In this document: positions 1 through 13,500 of the stretch, in pieces
How the letters are laid out: the number at the start of each line of letters is the position of its first letter
How positions within the stretch are numbered: position 1 is the first letter of the stretch
From: Ustilago trichophora
Lineage: Eukaryota; Basidiomycota; Ustilaginomycetes; Ustilaginales; Ustilaginaceae
Assembly: GCA_900323505.1 (NCBI GenBank)
Contig: OOIN01000017.1
Span: forward strand, 806,001 to 870,000
Direction of reading: 5' to 3'
Length of the DNA stretch: 64,000 nucleotides
Notes under the pieces: model-generated
Told to the model about the DNA's origin: nothing
Databases searched by the model: none
Seen by the model: only the letters and a program-made list of their open reading frames with translations
Made by a program: the position numbers and the translations under genes

Positions 1-1796
1 TCCAGACTATGCTGTGTAGGCGTTGTACCGTCGGTATCTGTACTACGAGGAAAAGCCGCTTTGATGGTTTGTCGCTCTATTGTAGTTGGCAGCAATGACA
101 AACGGCTCTGAAAGCAATCATGCAGAAAGAGGCACCAAAACGCAAACGATTCTTCCTTGCTCTGCAATAGCCCACGAAGAGCTATTGCAGGACGCGAGGA
201 TCGAGCCGGACCGGTCGAAAGACGTGGATGAGTACCCGGGACTGCGCTGTGTAGATGCAAGAGTCGAGCTTCGGTAGCTGCCAATGCCAGATCTGCCTGT
301 GCTGACTGAATGGAAACGTGAGAGTGGGAACATTCAACGACGAGAAGCCGAACGATGAATGTCGCCGGTGTCATGAAGCATACCGAGCTTGTCTGAGCCT
401 GATTCAACAGGTCTCGTGCTCCATCGACATAGATTTTGGTGACGGTCGACATCCATAATGGGTCATCGAGGCGGACCAGATTGAGCTGCAAGTGTGCGCG
501 TAGCAGCTCGTCGATGCCTTTGAATACAGGAGAAGAGCTTTTTCCTTTGGGAAAGGCAGAAGCAACGAGCGGCAGACCGATGGCGACAGTCGCAAGCATC
601 AGCGCTCTAGCCGTCAAAAGGTCGCTTTCCGCGCTGGGCGTGGCCTCCAAAAGGGCAGCTACATCGCCAAAGGTGTTGCAATTGATTGCTGCAAATAGCC
701 AAGACTCGCGCCGACAGGTCTCGATGATGTGATCTAGTGCCTGTCTATTGGGCAAGGGCGGTGATGCGCCTTGTGCGCTTGGTATCAGGTCGGCAGGTGA
801 GCGCACGAGAGAGTCACTACGATAGAGCAGGGGCGACGGACCGGGACCTTGTCCCTTGCCTGCTGACGCTCGGTCGAAAACAGAGGGTGCCACGGGTGAG
901 ATGCGAGGCTGGCATGACTTTTCTGTGGTTGATGTGACAAAAGGTGGATTCGCCGCATTTGTCGGACTGGTGCGCCTCGTTGAAGCTGGTTGCTGTTGCT
1001 GAAACGTGGAACTGCCGACGCTCCTGGCTGGCCGATTTGTATCCAAGTCGCGGTCGTTGGATGATCTGATTCGCTTGTGGTACCGAGCGTCTTCATGTCT
1101 GGTATCAGTGAGACTCTGCACTGACAACTTGGAAGCTGCTGAAGCTGTAGTCGTAGCTGTAGTGCTGTCGCTTTGGTGATACGATCGCATCGTGGCGCTG
1201 TCTCCTGTCAAAAGTGGGCTTGAAGCGCCATCGTCACGACGCAGTTGCCCTTGGAGATACGAGATCTGAGCACGAAGTTGCTCGTTTTCCTCCACAAGCT
1301 GCTCCTCAGTGTCGCGATAGCGGAAAGCTGAGGGTTCAGAAGTCGATGAAGCAGTTGGGGGATCGCTGGAACCGCCCTTCTTAAAGATCTTGGCTAAGAG
1401 CGAAGTGTCGTATTCGCAGGGTGGTGGGCTGGCTTTGGAAGAGCCGGATGCATCAGCTGCGGGGTGATATGCGAGCCATGCCTTTTCACATCGAGTGCAA
1501 GTGGGCTTCTTGGCATCGCAGCGCAGCTTTCTCTTTCGACATGCAAGACAAGCCTGAGATCGTCGGAGTGTGTCGGAAGGCTTTGCTTTGCTGCCTTTTG
1601 AATGCTGCCCTGAAGTGTCGTCATGGTGATCTGTCGTAGAGTCATGATGTGTTGACAGGTCAGAAAGCCCAGCGGAGTTGCAGTCATTGTTGGGATGGTA
1701 AGCAGCTGATGGAGAGGAGGAGACGGCGCGCCGGGTTTGACCGCTGTTCACAGGAACGGCCATGACCCCGGCACGGCTACCAGCCTGTTCCGGCAT
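1..1796 (-). CDS. Zn2Cys6 zinc-cluster transcription factor, 3' end outside window
   Basis: One uninterrupted minus-strand frame runs from an ATG at 1794-1796 to the window edge (598 codons, no stop), so the C-terminus is missing. A binuclear zinc cluster lies at about residues 86-130: C-x2-C-x6-C-x6-C-x2-C (CLACRKRKLRC, then CTRC) and a last Cys (PPPCEYD) after a loop of more than 20 residues, far longer than the usual 6-9. A heptad-like segment (YRDTEEQLVEENEQLRAQ) about 35 residues later would serve dimerisation. A Ser/Thr/Gln-rich linker follows, then a helical region resembling the fungal transcription-factor regulatory domain. Such proteins are nuclear DNA-binding regulators; the target is unknown. 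The N-terminus before the cluster is Ser/His-rich, and a second in-frame ATG lies at 1761-1763. No intron is needed to explain the frame. Zinc cluster sure; ligand and pathway unknown. Confidence 0.85.
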   Translation of the reverse strand, partial: MPEQAGSRAGVMAVPVNSGQTRRAVSSSPSAAYHPNNDCNSAGLSDLSTHHDSTTDHHDDTSGQHSKGSKAKPSDTLRRSQACLACRKRKLRCDAKKPTCTRCEKAWLAYHPAADASGSSKASPPPCEYDTSLLAKIFKKGGSSDPPTASSTSEPSAFRYRDTEEQLVEENEQLRAQISYLQGQLRRDDGASSPLLTGDSATMRSYHQSDSTTATTTASAASKLSVQSLTDTRHEDARYHKRIRSSNDRDLDTNRPARSVGSSTFQQQQPASTRRTSPTNAANPPFVTSTTEKSCQPRISPVAPSVFDRASAGKGQGPGPSPLLYRSDSLVRSPADLIPSAQGASPPLPNRQALDHIIETCRRESWLFAAINCNTFGDVAALLEATPSAESDLLTARALMLATVAIGLPLVASAFPKGKSSSPVFKGIDELLRAHLQLNLVRLDDPLWMSTVTKIYVDGARDLLNQAQTSSVCFMTPATFIVRLLVVECSHSHVSIQSAQADLALAATEARLLHLHSAVPGTHPRLSTGPARSSRPAIALRGLLQSKEESFAFWCLFLHDCFQSRLSLLPTTIERQTIKAAFPRSTDTDGTTPTQHSL

Positions 1797-4700
1797 GAGT
1801 AGCCGTAGACAGGACACCAAGTGATGCTGCGATGGCGACGCCTAGCGCGCAGTGCTTCTGTCTTTGTGCTTCAGCTGAAAAGATGCGATGGATGTCTGCG
1901 CGTCATCAAGTTGACAAGAGATGTGGAGAGTGAGGAAGTCGAGCGCTATTTGATCAAGCTGATTGTGCAGGTGGTGGTGATGAATGGTGGACGATCAGCG
2001 GTGGATGATTGCTGAGAGCTGCAAAGACACCGATTACAAATTGTTACGGTCGACAAGTAGAGGGCGACACCGTGGCGATGGATGCATGCGCTTACGTTTC
2101 TGGCTTTTGCTGAGACTGGCTGGGCCGTCTAGAGAAAGGAAGAAGTTTTTCTGACGACATGAGGAGACAGGTGAAGGATGCAACTGATCCAGAAGCTACC
2201 TACCGCGTGAGAGCAGTGCAGGACCACACTGGCCTACAAGAGCTCTACAAAGCTGGCTGATGTCAAAAGAAGGGGCGAAAGGAAGAGTTCGTGTACCAAC
2301 AGGCGCCAACTGCCTCCATATCCTAACGGAATTGAGGGTGAAGAGCAGCCAAGCACGAAGCGACACGTTCCCGAATAGTGTAGAAGGTCAGCGATTATGA
2401 TGAACGAAGCCGGAGACAATGAGCGATGGACAATGAATCAGTAACGCGGAGAGAGAAATGAGAGAGAGAGAGAGAGAATGGGTGTTTGTCTCGCTACCTA
2501 GTCGGACCGGAAGCTCTGATGGCGGTAAGTTGCTTCTGACGACTGTCTAGCAAAACCTGTCGCGGCGCTGAGCCGCCTCAGGTATGTACCGTATAAAAGA
2601 ACAATCGTAGCAGCGCCAGCACATATATGACCTGGGTGTTGGGTACGAAAAGCTCGAGGGACTAGGGCGGCCGGGATGCGAAGTAGTCGGGAAACAAACG
2701 ATCTAGTCTGAAGAGACAGGCGAAAGGCGAAATTGTATTCGGCTACGGTACTGTACCAGTGGAAGATGTTTGTTACGAGACGAATTCGCATATGGCCATT
2801 GTCTGGAGAAGTTGCTGAGAAAGAAAGGAAAAGGCGAGAGAGGAGAGGGTGGAAGAGCCGAAGTCAGGACGGAAGGAAGGGAGGAAAAGGAAGAGTTTGA
2901 ATGGATGAAAGGAGCGTTACGGCAGAACTTGGTCAAATTCCTGCAAGATGTCGAGAACAATAGGGAAAAGTCGCGTACGATGTGCCAGTAGTGGTGTGAG
3001 CATGAACGCGAATGCCGCCGAGAATTGGATGTGAGAGGGCAAGCAAAAGGCGTCCTATTGTAAGCCATGGAGCCGAAGCGGGAGGCATCAAGAGCAGCGA
3101 AGGCTGCCACGTCTATCCAGACAGAAGCGGAGCTGGAAACACTAGTAAGGCCACTCCGTTCCGGTTCGACAGCGAAGCAACCTATTGGACGTCTTTTGGC
3201 TATGGCTTTGTGGCAACAGGAACCATGCTGGGAGCAGCACTCGTCGAACATGATCGATGAACGAGAATGACCAAGTGTTGCGCCATTGCCGCCTTACCTC
3301 CCGCTGAGGAGAAGGATGCGAAGACGGAAAATGACGACGAAGGCAAGACTCAACTTGGACAACAAGGCACGAGCTGCCAAGGACAAGAAGGGGTGGTGGT
3401 GCTTTCGCCAGGGCATTACAGGAAGTATCACACCTTTGTCTGTGATTGGAAGGAAAATCGAGTCTTTCTCTGATCGATGGTGAGCTGGTGATACTGGGAG
3501 CAACCGAAGCCGAAATGACCATACTGTCGAACTCCTCCAAGGGGGTTACATTGATGATCTGTTCGAACCACTCTGAATGTAAGAGCCGAAGAGCATGACT
3601 CGCCGCGTCTGAATGTATATGAGAGGACTCGGCTCAGTATGCAGAGCCAGATTTCACAGGCTGATCAACGATCCCGGAGCCGATCTAGGCCCGGTCCATC
3701 GTTAAGGCTTCATGAATAGTCGCCTGATGATTGTGACAAGCTCTGCAGGAAACTGTACCCAGAACTCGGTTCGCATCCAACCTCGGCCCAGAGGACAGGT
3801 ACCCGAGAACAAGGTGAACTCTCTCTGAGTCTGCTCAGAGATCAACGTATACCAAACAAGACGTCGAAGCTACGAGCATGACAGAAGGAGAATACTGAAC
3901 ATCTCGGTCTTTCATCGGAAGTTGGACAGACCAGACGAGCTTGGACCGAGAAATGAGCGAGTGGCTTGGCCAACTTGGACACAGAGTCTGACCTCGAAGC
4001 GCTCCACTACAACCACAACGCCGAAGGTCCATGGCACTCACCTTTGTCAGAGGGACAATGAAGCCCCGTGGTGTTGGTAAAGGAGACGAAGCAGCTAACA
4101 AAATCGATTCTGGTATGATCTTGTTGTCGAGGAATCTGAGAGACACGGAGATGACGGTCAATCACTCCGTCGTGATACCCTTTTCGCCAACGGATCGGTT
4201 AGACCTGGCCCTGTTCTGGGTAGCCTTACAGGATCAAGCATGAGAATTGTGTTCCGTTCACGCGCTCAAAATCCTCGCTTGGTGCTCAGTCCAAATTTAG
4301 GTGCAAGAGAACGACCAGCTTGAGAGCGTACCAACAACTCTGCATGAACAAAGCAACAAAACTGACCGATTTCAACGATGAATCGTGAGCTCTATCTTGT
4401 CACCAAAAAATTGCAGCAGCGACTTCTCATGGCTGATCGTTCTGGTGACGTTCAGAGCAGGGAAAGGGTTGGCCAAGTGTCCGGCTATGTGGCTTCGCCG
4501 GAACCTCCGCTTTGTTTCTGCGCCAGAGAATTGTAGAATGCAAGTTCAATGAGGCGTTCTGTTCTCGTTACGCAGCACTCTAGACTAATAGAGCAGCTCA
4601 TTAAGAGAGCTTGCAAACATCATTCGCTTGGGGAGGACAGATAGGACGTATTGAGCTGATTAGCAACGACGGGTCTCATGAAACGAGCTCGTCTCTTGTG

Positions 4701-6796
4701 CTGGCTTCTAGGCGAATGTACTGTACTCTTCAAGAATAGCTGCCATCACGATCGGTGAACGTTCGGAAATTCGGAAAGCGGAGCGTTTCACATTGAGCTC
4801 AAAACAAGTGCAAGGCAAAGGGTCTTTGGCTTTGATAAAAGAATTAAGAAAGCCCTGGGGGCTGTTTTCATCTCTTCTTGCGTTCTCCCCCACGCTTCCT
4901 ATGCCAAGAATGAGACTATCATCATCGTCGCCGCTGCATCGACTGCATGGGTGTGCAAAGCTGCAGATGGATCTAGACCCCCTCGCTTCTGCTCTCATCT
5001 CGTCACTTTCTTCCTCCTTTTTTCGGAGTGTATGAAGCAAGAAGAAAAAGAGGAGCTGAGTGCAAAAGATGGCATCATTTTCCAAGACTACCTGACTACG
5101 CGGTATGGCAACTGCCTTTTTGTGTTGTCTTTTTTGGTTTTGTATTTTTGGCTTGTCGTCCAGGAGTGATTTTGTGCGCGACCCGAGAATTCGGTTTTGC
5201 GTCGCCAAACGCAGCAGCTGCCCGGCTGGAGCCTTTTTTTAGCATTCCGCCTTTCCCTGTAGATCGGATAAGGCCCAAGTCGCGTGTTTCCCTTCGCTTC
5301 TTTTGGCTGCGTTGTTTCTCTCTCTCTCTCTCTTTCTCTTGATTCTTTCCCATCTGCAAAAAGAATTCCTTTCCTTTCCTTCGCTTCACCTTGATGGCAT
5401 CGCAACGCAAAGCAGCGCGCCAAGGAAAAGAATGCCCCACACATTCGAGGCCTGTCTCGCTCGACTTTGTCTTATCTTTCCACCGGGATCGTCATTGCTG
5501 TTTTCCCGCTTTTCGAGATGCGGAGTCCGTGGGCCTCTTTCAGTCGTTGTCCGGTCAGTACGGATCGCCGTGCTGGAGTTTTGTCAAAAATAATAACAAT
5601 CGAGTATCAGGGTAAGGGGCTGGGCCCTTGTTGCGACCATTCAGCCGAGATGGTATATTGTCTTTATCGTCAAGGCTTTTCTCCCCAAAGCAAGGACAGA
5701 AATAGGCCATTCCGCTGCACCACCCATCCTGTTCGATCTCTAGAGCCTGCTCGAATTCTTAAGCGACTTTCATGCCTGACATGTTGCCTCCCCGTCGATG
5801 TATCTTTGCCGTGCCCTTTCCAAAGCGACGAGTGATCTTGTTTCGCAGCCGCGTTGACCGCAATGATTCTGTAGCTCAAACAGAGCCCGACCATTCCTCT
5901 GCCTCGCATTGCTTATAGATGATCGTTGATCACGGCCAAGTCTTTCAGCTTCGTCCTTACAGTCGGGCCAGAGCCACACACTGACCCACAGCACCTAAGG
6001 TGTCTTCAAACTCTGGGCGCATGAACCCGATCGACTCGGCCAGCGTGTCTGAGTCTTTTTTTTTTATCCATATATTTATTTTCCGTCACGGGGACTCATC
6101 TCGAGTTCCATACCGGACTCCGATAGCCACTCCGTCAGAACCTACTGTACCACGGCATTCGCCCATCGTTCTAAACCGCGGAATACGGTAGCTCATCTTC
6201 ATGTAGATAGAGTTCTCTTCCCAGGGCACTTGATCTCTGCAGCGAAGCGAGACTTGGTTCTCCAGACAGCTCCCTCAAGAAAGAGGCAGAGAAAGAGATT
6301 GCCGAAAGCCCGACAAGAGTGCCCTGTATGGGATGAGTCGATGAAGCACGATATCGATATGCGCAAAGCCCTACGCGTACAGCGGAATGATGTCCTCCTA
6401 TCGTAGCGTTCTGACCTCTGATTTGTTGCCTCGGCGAATCTCACCGCCACGTCAAGATGGGTCTGCGCCTTCGCCACCCCGGATCAGCCGGTGTGGGATC
6501 TGTCGTTGCCGGATCAGCCGAGCTGAGCTGAAATCAACTGAGAATGCAGCGCTGCTCCTCCAATTGCCGCCGTTGTTACTGTGTATCGCAGCTCGTGGCT
6601 CATCGTTAGAGAGAATCGGCCCGATGCACACTCATGATCTTGGATCGGATCGGATCGGATAGAGCTCAGGTCGCACGCACGTCGAACTCTATCGGACACA
6701 TGAACCTTGACCAGGTACAGTAACAGCTTCCGTCCATGCAAAGAGCGACGTTCCTATTCAAAAGTGCTACAACAAGATATCTTGACCTCAACCCTT
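1797..6796. other. 5-kb gene-poor interval
   Basis: I see no reading frame with a recognisable domain or clean exon series on either strand. It holds a (GA)n run at 2461-2476, a purine-rich stretch at about 2816-2905 (pyrimidine-rich on the minus strand, which would suit a 5' leader or promoter of the zinc-cluster gene), a (TC)n run at 5317-5340, and a (GGATC)n run at 6641-6660. Small frames such as 5391-5615 (+), which starts just after the (TC)n tract, and 2703-3251 (-) have no recognisable content. A short or fast-evolving gene or a non-coding transcript cannot be excluded. Confidence 0.5.
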
Positions 6797-8231
<1,435 letters not shown>

Positions 8232-8642
8232 CGTGCTCAAATTTCAGGTGGTGGAAAGGTGGCAGCAATGATTGAAGGTGAGATCTGAGAAGTGACAAGG
8301 GTCGGAAGGAGATGTCGTCCGTAACTCCCGGCTCAGCTTCCTGTCTCGTTCTGAAATCGGGAAAGCTCTTTCCGCCTCCATCAACCCGAGAGAAATGCCG
8401 CGTTAAAGCCCGCTCGCTAAATTTTTGATTTTGTGCGAATTACAAGCCTAACATATTTCGCCAACCTCGCCTGGCTCTCTTTTGTGGTGACCTCTGTCAA
8501 TCTATCTGATGTCGTCAGGAAGCCAAAGGATGCTAAAAGGATGCGAGTTGAGGAAAAATACAAATACAAATGCTGGAGGATATGAAAACACAAGGAAGAA
8601 AGCAGCCTGATAACAGAGAGGTGGGAGCTAGGGGAAGAGCGA
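8232..8642. other. Intergenic: RPC31 3' region and HEM2 promoter
   Basis: About 410 bp between two minus-strand genes. It must hold the RPC31 terminator and the HEM2 promoter. It is moderately AT-rich around 8415-8450. I see no gene in it. Confidence 0.6.
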
Positions 8643-9537
8643 TCAATCATAGGCAGGCTCTCCACCGTCGTCGTCACCGACATCATCATCTTCGCCATTG
8701 TCAAAGTAGTTTTCGGCATAGTCGTCGTCCTCTTCGTCTTCGTAGTCACCGAGATCTTCGGGTTCGGAGGATGCATCGCCGATATCGTCTTCGGCCTGCG
8801 AGCGTGAAAGGTTCGGTGCGAGATGGAGTAAAAGTGCAATGTAGGAAAGGAAAGGAAAGAACAGAACAGAAAAGAAAAGAAGGTAGACGAGTAGCAGCGA
8901 GGTGAGTAAACAATGCGAGTTTGCAGCAGAACAAGTCGGAAAGGATGGTTCCGGCACTTACACCAGCACGGTCTTCGAGGTCGATCGAGTCCCAGTTGAT
9001 TTTGCGTCGAGCTTTCTTTTTGGCTGTTGTGAGAATCAAGAAGTGTTTCAAATCAATGTCAGCAATACTGCTAAGCAAAATGCCACGTTGCTTTGGTCTG
9101 GTGGGCCATCTTGCTTGTGCAAACTTACCTTTCTGCTCCTCCCTCTTGGTCTCTCCCTCCATGAACGAATCCCACAGTCCCTTGGGAAAGACCTCCTTTT
9201 GCAGATTGATGGATTTCAACGAGGGCAAATCCTGCGATTCAGGACGATATCGATCCGAGAATCTAGTGAGGTCGCCCTGTTTCCTCTGTTCCAAGACGGG
9301 CCAGTATGGAGATGTCTTTTGCTCCTGAAGATACATGAGCTGGTACGATGCATAGCGGATCTCCTTGTCGTCCGGTCTCTCCATTCGAGGCACTGTCGGC
9401 GGTTCTGGGTAGAGCTTGGATGGTGTCTTGTCGAGACTGCCGAGCTCTTGGAAGCTGAGACCCATAGGTGGCATGTTGGAGCCTCCGCCTGCTCGTCCAC
9501 CTCCGCGACCGAAGCCGCCACGACCGCCTCTGGACAT
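8643..9537 (-). CDS. RPC31: RNA polymerase III subunit Rpc31 (RPC7-like)
   Basis: Exons 9537-9129, 9023-8962 and 8795-8643 give a 207-aa protein. Rpc31 belongs to the Rpc82/Rpc34/Rpc31 subcomplex needed for promoter-directed initiation of tRNA and 5S rRNA genes in the nucleus. The N-terminus is an RGG-like glycine/arginine stretch (GGRGGFGRGGGRAGGG), as in yeast Rpc31. The central block carries the family pattern of proline/aromatic residues (TPSKLYPEPPTVPR) and WDSFMEGE. After the first splice comes the basic KKKARRKINWD segment. The C-terminal 50 residues are almost all Asp, Glu and Gly, the acidic tail typical of this subunit. Both introns are GTAAGT..CAG and phase is kept at each junction. 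The shared N-terminal and acidic-tail layout makes the call firm. Confidence 0.9.
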
Positions 9538-10506
9538 TATGCGAGCTGGGGGATGCTTGCGAGCGTGGGTTGTGTTAGAGAAATGCTGACAGGCTTGCTA
9601 GTGGATGTTCGTTGGCGGTCCCTGATGCTTGTCCCCGATGTCAGCTTCTAGCATTACAGGTTCGGATCGAGGAAGGATGCAAAGGTGATGCACCCTGCCT
9701 TCACTTTTGTGGTTGAACACGGATTTGGCAAAAATCTCAAAGTTGAGCTTGATAAAATCTGCCGATACCTTTGAGCGCAACTTGGATCGGGCGATTGCGA
9801 AACCTGCAAGGCTGACGCGAGGAGCGTTCGAATTGGCCTCTTATTTTATTAATAATAAATTATTTTTGTGAATAAAGGGGCCGTAAAGGAGTCAGATTGA
9901 GTGGAGCAATGCGACGTGATCCATGCACCCGGACCCTGCAGCACCAAAAGCACAACACAAAGTCACAGGTCGAACAGTTTAGTACAGTACAGTACAATAC
10001 GCTCTAGTTACACAGACAAACGCTCAAATCACAAGATCAGCAAGCGAGTGAGTGCATTCAGTCAATTTAGTAAAGTCACCGCACCGCACTGCACTGCACG
10101 CGAGCCTCAGTTGCTGCTGCGCCCAACATGAGATTGAGCGCAACACAGCCAACACTTTAGATCGACCCTCTTGCTCCCCCCCACACAGATCACGTTCCTC
10201 CCCCTCAATCTCTTTCTCTCCACCTCCATCATCAATCCACAGTCATTCGAACAGATCGACTTCCATCTCGAGCTTATTGCGCGACCAACATCAACACCAT
10301 CATTCCGCTCGAGATTCAGCTGGCATGCTTGTTGGGACTCATGTCACCAGCGCTCTGATCACAACTCACACCCACATCTCGACATGCCACATCGTACAGA
10401 CTAGTTCCACAGCTGCACATTAAGCGCGGCCAAGTCGTTCAAACCTTTATCCATCGAGGTCATTCATAGTGTTCCAAGTTTACAACCCACTTGACATCCT
10501 TGCGTC
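9538..10506. promoter_or_regulatory. Divergent promoter region, RPC31 / ATG26
   Basis: A 969-bp gap between two genes transcribed away from each other. It contains an AT-rich stretch at 9838-9885, a GTACAGTACAGTAC repeat at 9982-10000, and a pyrimidine-rich leader-like region at about 10160-10310 before the ATG26 start. No gene was seen; the small plus-strand frames here look like leader sequence. Confidence 0.55.
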
Positions 10507-13500
10507 ATGTCGACCTCATCACTCAAGTCGCCATCCAGACCTCCATCGACATCTGCAGACGAGCTGAGAGCCGCTTTTGGAGATGCATCAATTTCAGCTG
10601 CTGCCGATCTGGACCCCTTCCTAGCTGACCTTCCACATGACGAACCACAATCACCCGTCCAAATGCTAGACATCTCCGACACACCACCGTTTCCCACATC
10701 TCCACGGCTGGATCCTTCGTCGCCCCGTAACTTTTCCACCATCTCCTCCTTGGCTGGCTCAAGAGAGCTCGGCAGACCAGTGCTCGAACCAACCACCAAG
10801 ATCTTTACAGCCAGCCCATCCGTTCCGGCGCTTCAGCGTGCTGCCTCCTCGAGTCCTCTGCAAATCCCTGCGGCAGCCAACGAGCCAGCGCCACTGCCAG
10901 AAGCAGTCGAAGCGACGTCGATAGACGTGACCTTTCACGCCGAGCCTCAAGGCTTGATGCAGATGCTCAGCCTCGTCGGCAGCACTTTCTTCGAGGCCGA
11001 CCGAGAGGGCTTTACAGAAGACGAAGTGGAGGAAGCACAGAATCAGCCGACTTCAATGATCGGAGACGACCAGGAGCAGAAGGTCGTCGACAGAGCGTCT
11101 ATAGCAGAAGGTCAGCATCATCAATCCGATGCTGGCAAGCATTCTTTCGATCCCACATCAGCACTTTCAGCCAAAGGACGCTTGCAAGCTTTGGCGCGCG
11201 ACGACGCCTCCGACGACGGGTCCACACCGCAAGGCGGAAGGTCACCTCTGGATGCGTCAGTTCTCACCATCGGCCCAAGCCGACCAAAGCGATCATCTCT
11301 GACCCAAAGCGACATCATCGGCCTATCGCGAGACTCAGTACCGTCCAGAAGTAGCAGAAAACCATCAAATCTCAGGTCACAACTACATAACGTTTCTTCT
11401 GCATCTACCTTGGCCTCCACAACATCCAAGCTCGGCGGTTGGTTCGACGATCAGGATCCGACCGAATCTCAGCAAAACAGCAGCCCAGTGGACGAAGACT
11501 CGACAGATGTGCAGAGTGTCCACATGCAAAAACAGGTCAGCGCTTCGCAAGCACGCTCCTCTTCCCAGCAATCCGCGGAGCATGACTTGGATCCGCTTCT
11601 GATCCGCCCTTATTCAGATTCACAACCCTCCAGCGAAATTCCATCCGACAAAGCAGAGCTGGATCGAGACCGTCTGCTCCAGCAACTCAAAGATGTTTTT
11701 CAACTAGACTTTACAGAAACGCTGCACCTTGCGCAACCATGTTGGCTCTTCCGTTCGCTGCTGCTTCAGGGTCATCTCTACCTGACCAGCGGACACATCT
11801 GCTTCTATGCATATCTACCATCGCGTGATGAGAAGACCATCAAGACCGGTCTGTTGGGCAAACGAACGCGCAGGACCCATCGATTCAGCAAGCACTGGGC
11901 CTCGCTCAAAGCAGGCAAGCTCAGCTGGTTCGACAGCAACAAGGACCCATACTTTCCACAGGGGCACATCGATCTTCGCAAAGTGTCCGCCATCGAGCCC
12001 TCGCAGAATCACCAGGAGCGCTTCAAGGTGACTACTCCAGCGCGTCGCTTCACTTTTTTGACCGAGGACGAACACAGCCGCGATGCTTGGGTCGCAGCCT
12101 TGCAGAAGGAGACCTTTCGTGCACAGAATCAGGGAGAAAGCGTGAGGATCAGCATCCCGCTTGAGACCGTTATCAACGTAGAAACAACCCTTTCTGTCGA
12201 CGGCACAGAGATGGTATGCATCACCGTGGTAGATGAGGCGGGCGACTTTTCGGTGGACGAGTACTACTTTTTGCACCTCACCAAGCCCAGTGCTTTCATC
12301 TCTGGTCTCAACTCGCTCCTCGACAGCGCAGGAAGAGGGTCCGTTTCATCACTGCAGAGTGGCGACCAAGCTCTCAATTTCTCCAAGCTCAGCATTCGCG
12401 ATTCTACAGGAGCTACGCACGCCTCGGCGATATCGCGCAAGTCTCTCGAGGAAGTGCCCATCCTGCCGAGCGTACGCGTTCCGACCGAGCCCAAGGGTAA
12501 GACCGCCGTGCCAGCTCCTCGCGAGGAGGAGAAGGCCACTGACGGAACTCCGAAAGATGAGCCACACATGCAAGCACTTGGCCCAGACGGGCATCAAGAG
12601 CCTTCTCAGGTGGCCGGGTCGGCCGCTGTCGCTGTGCCCATGGGCATCAGAAGGAAATCGCAAGACACTTCAGCTGACGCTGTTCTCTCCACTACGCCAC
12701 GCGCCACTAACCTTAACCGCCTCTCCGTGGAGTCGTCACACACCTACCCACCTTCGCCTTCGGTTTCGGATCCGCCATCTTCGTTCGACCAGGTCCAGAG
12801 AGAAGCTGAAAGGGGATGGGCGATACCGGACTGGCTCAGATCTGCACCCGCTCGAGTCCTGGGCCGCACGACGGACGGCAGCTCAGTAGCGCCACACGGG
12901 AAAGCTCTTACTTCCGCCGCCTCTACCAAGAGGCGACGCAAAGTGCTCGAGAAGTGGTCAGACGAGAAGGCCGACGATGCGAGCAGGGATGAATCCAGTG
13001 CTACCGACACCGAGGACGACATCTTATCTCACTCTATCCATTCGGCTCAGTCCAACTATTCCATGCTCGATGCAGATGATGAGGAGGACGACCAGCAGGA
13101 TCATGCCCACATTGCTGCAGAGTTTCGCGACACTTTTGGAATTGTCCAAGACGAAGGACTCATCGGCCACACGCATGCCTATCTCTACCGAGTGTTGCCT
13201 GTAGCCGGTCGCTTCTTTGTCTCTGAACATCACCTTGCCTTTCGCTCCTCTGGCATTGCAGCCAAGACGGTCGGACGGACGCTCATGCTGGTTCCTCTTT
13301 CAGACGTCATCTCAGCAGCTAAGCACGTTGCATTCCGTCCTGGCCACCACGGCATGGTCATCAATATCAGCGGACACGAGGAGCTCTTTATCGAGATCTT
13401 GTCCGCTCACCGACGTGACGAGCTGCTTTCGCTCATCGAATACCAACTCGAGCTGGTGAGGGGTGGACGGGGGAGCAGAGCCTCTCGAGAGGCAGTCACT

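Noticed and set aside
2703..3251. 182-aa minus-strand frame
   Set aside because: No domain, low-complexity composition, and it overlaps a purine-rich stretch that makes spurious frames likely.
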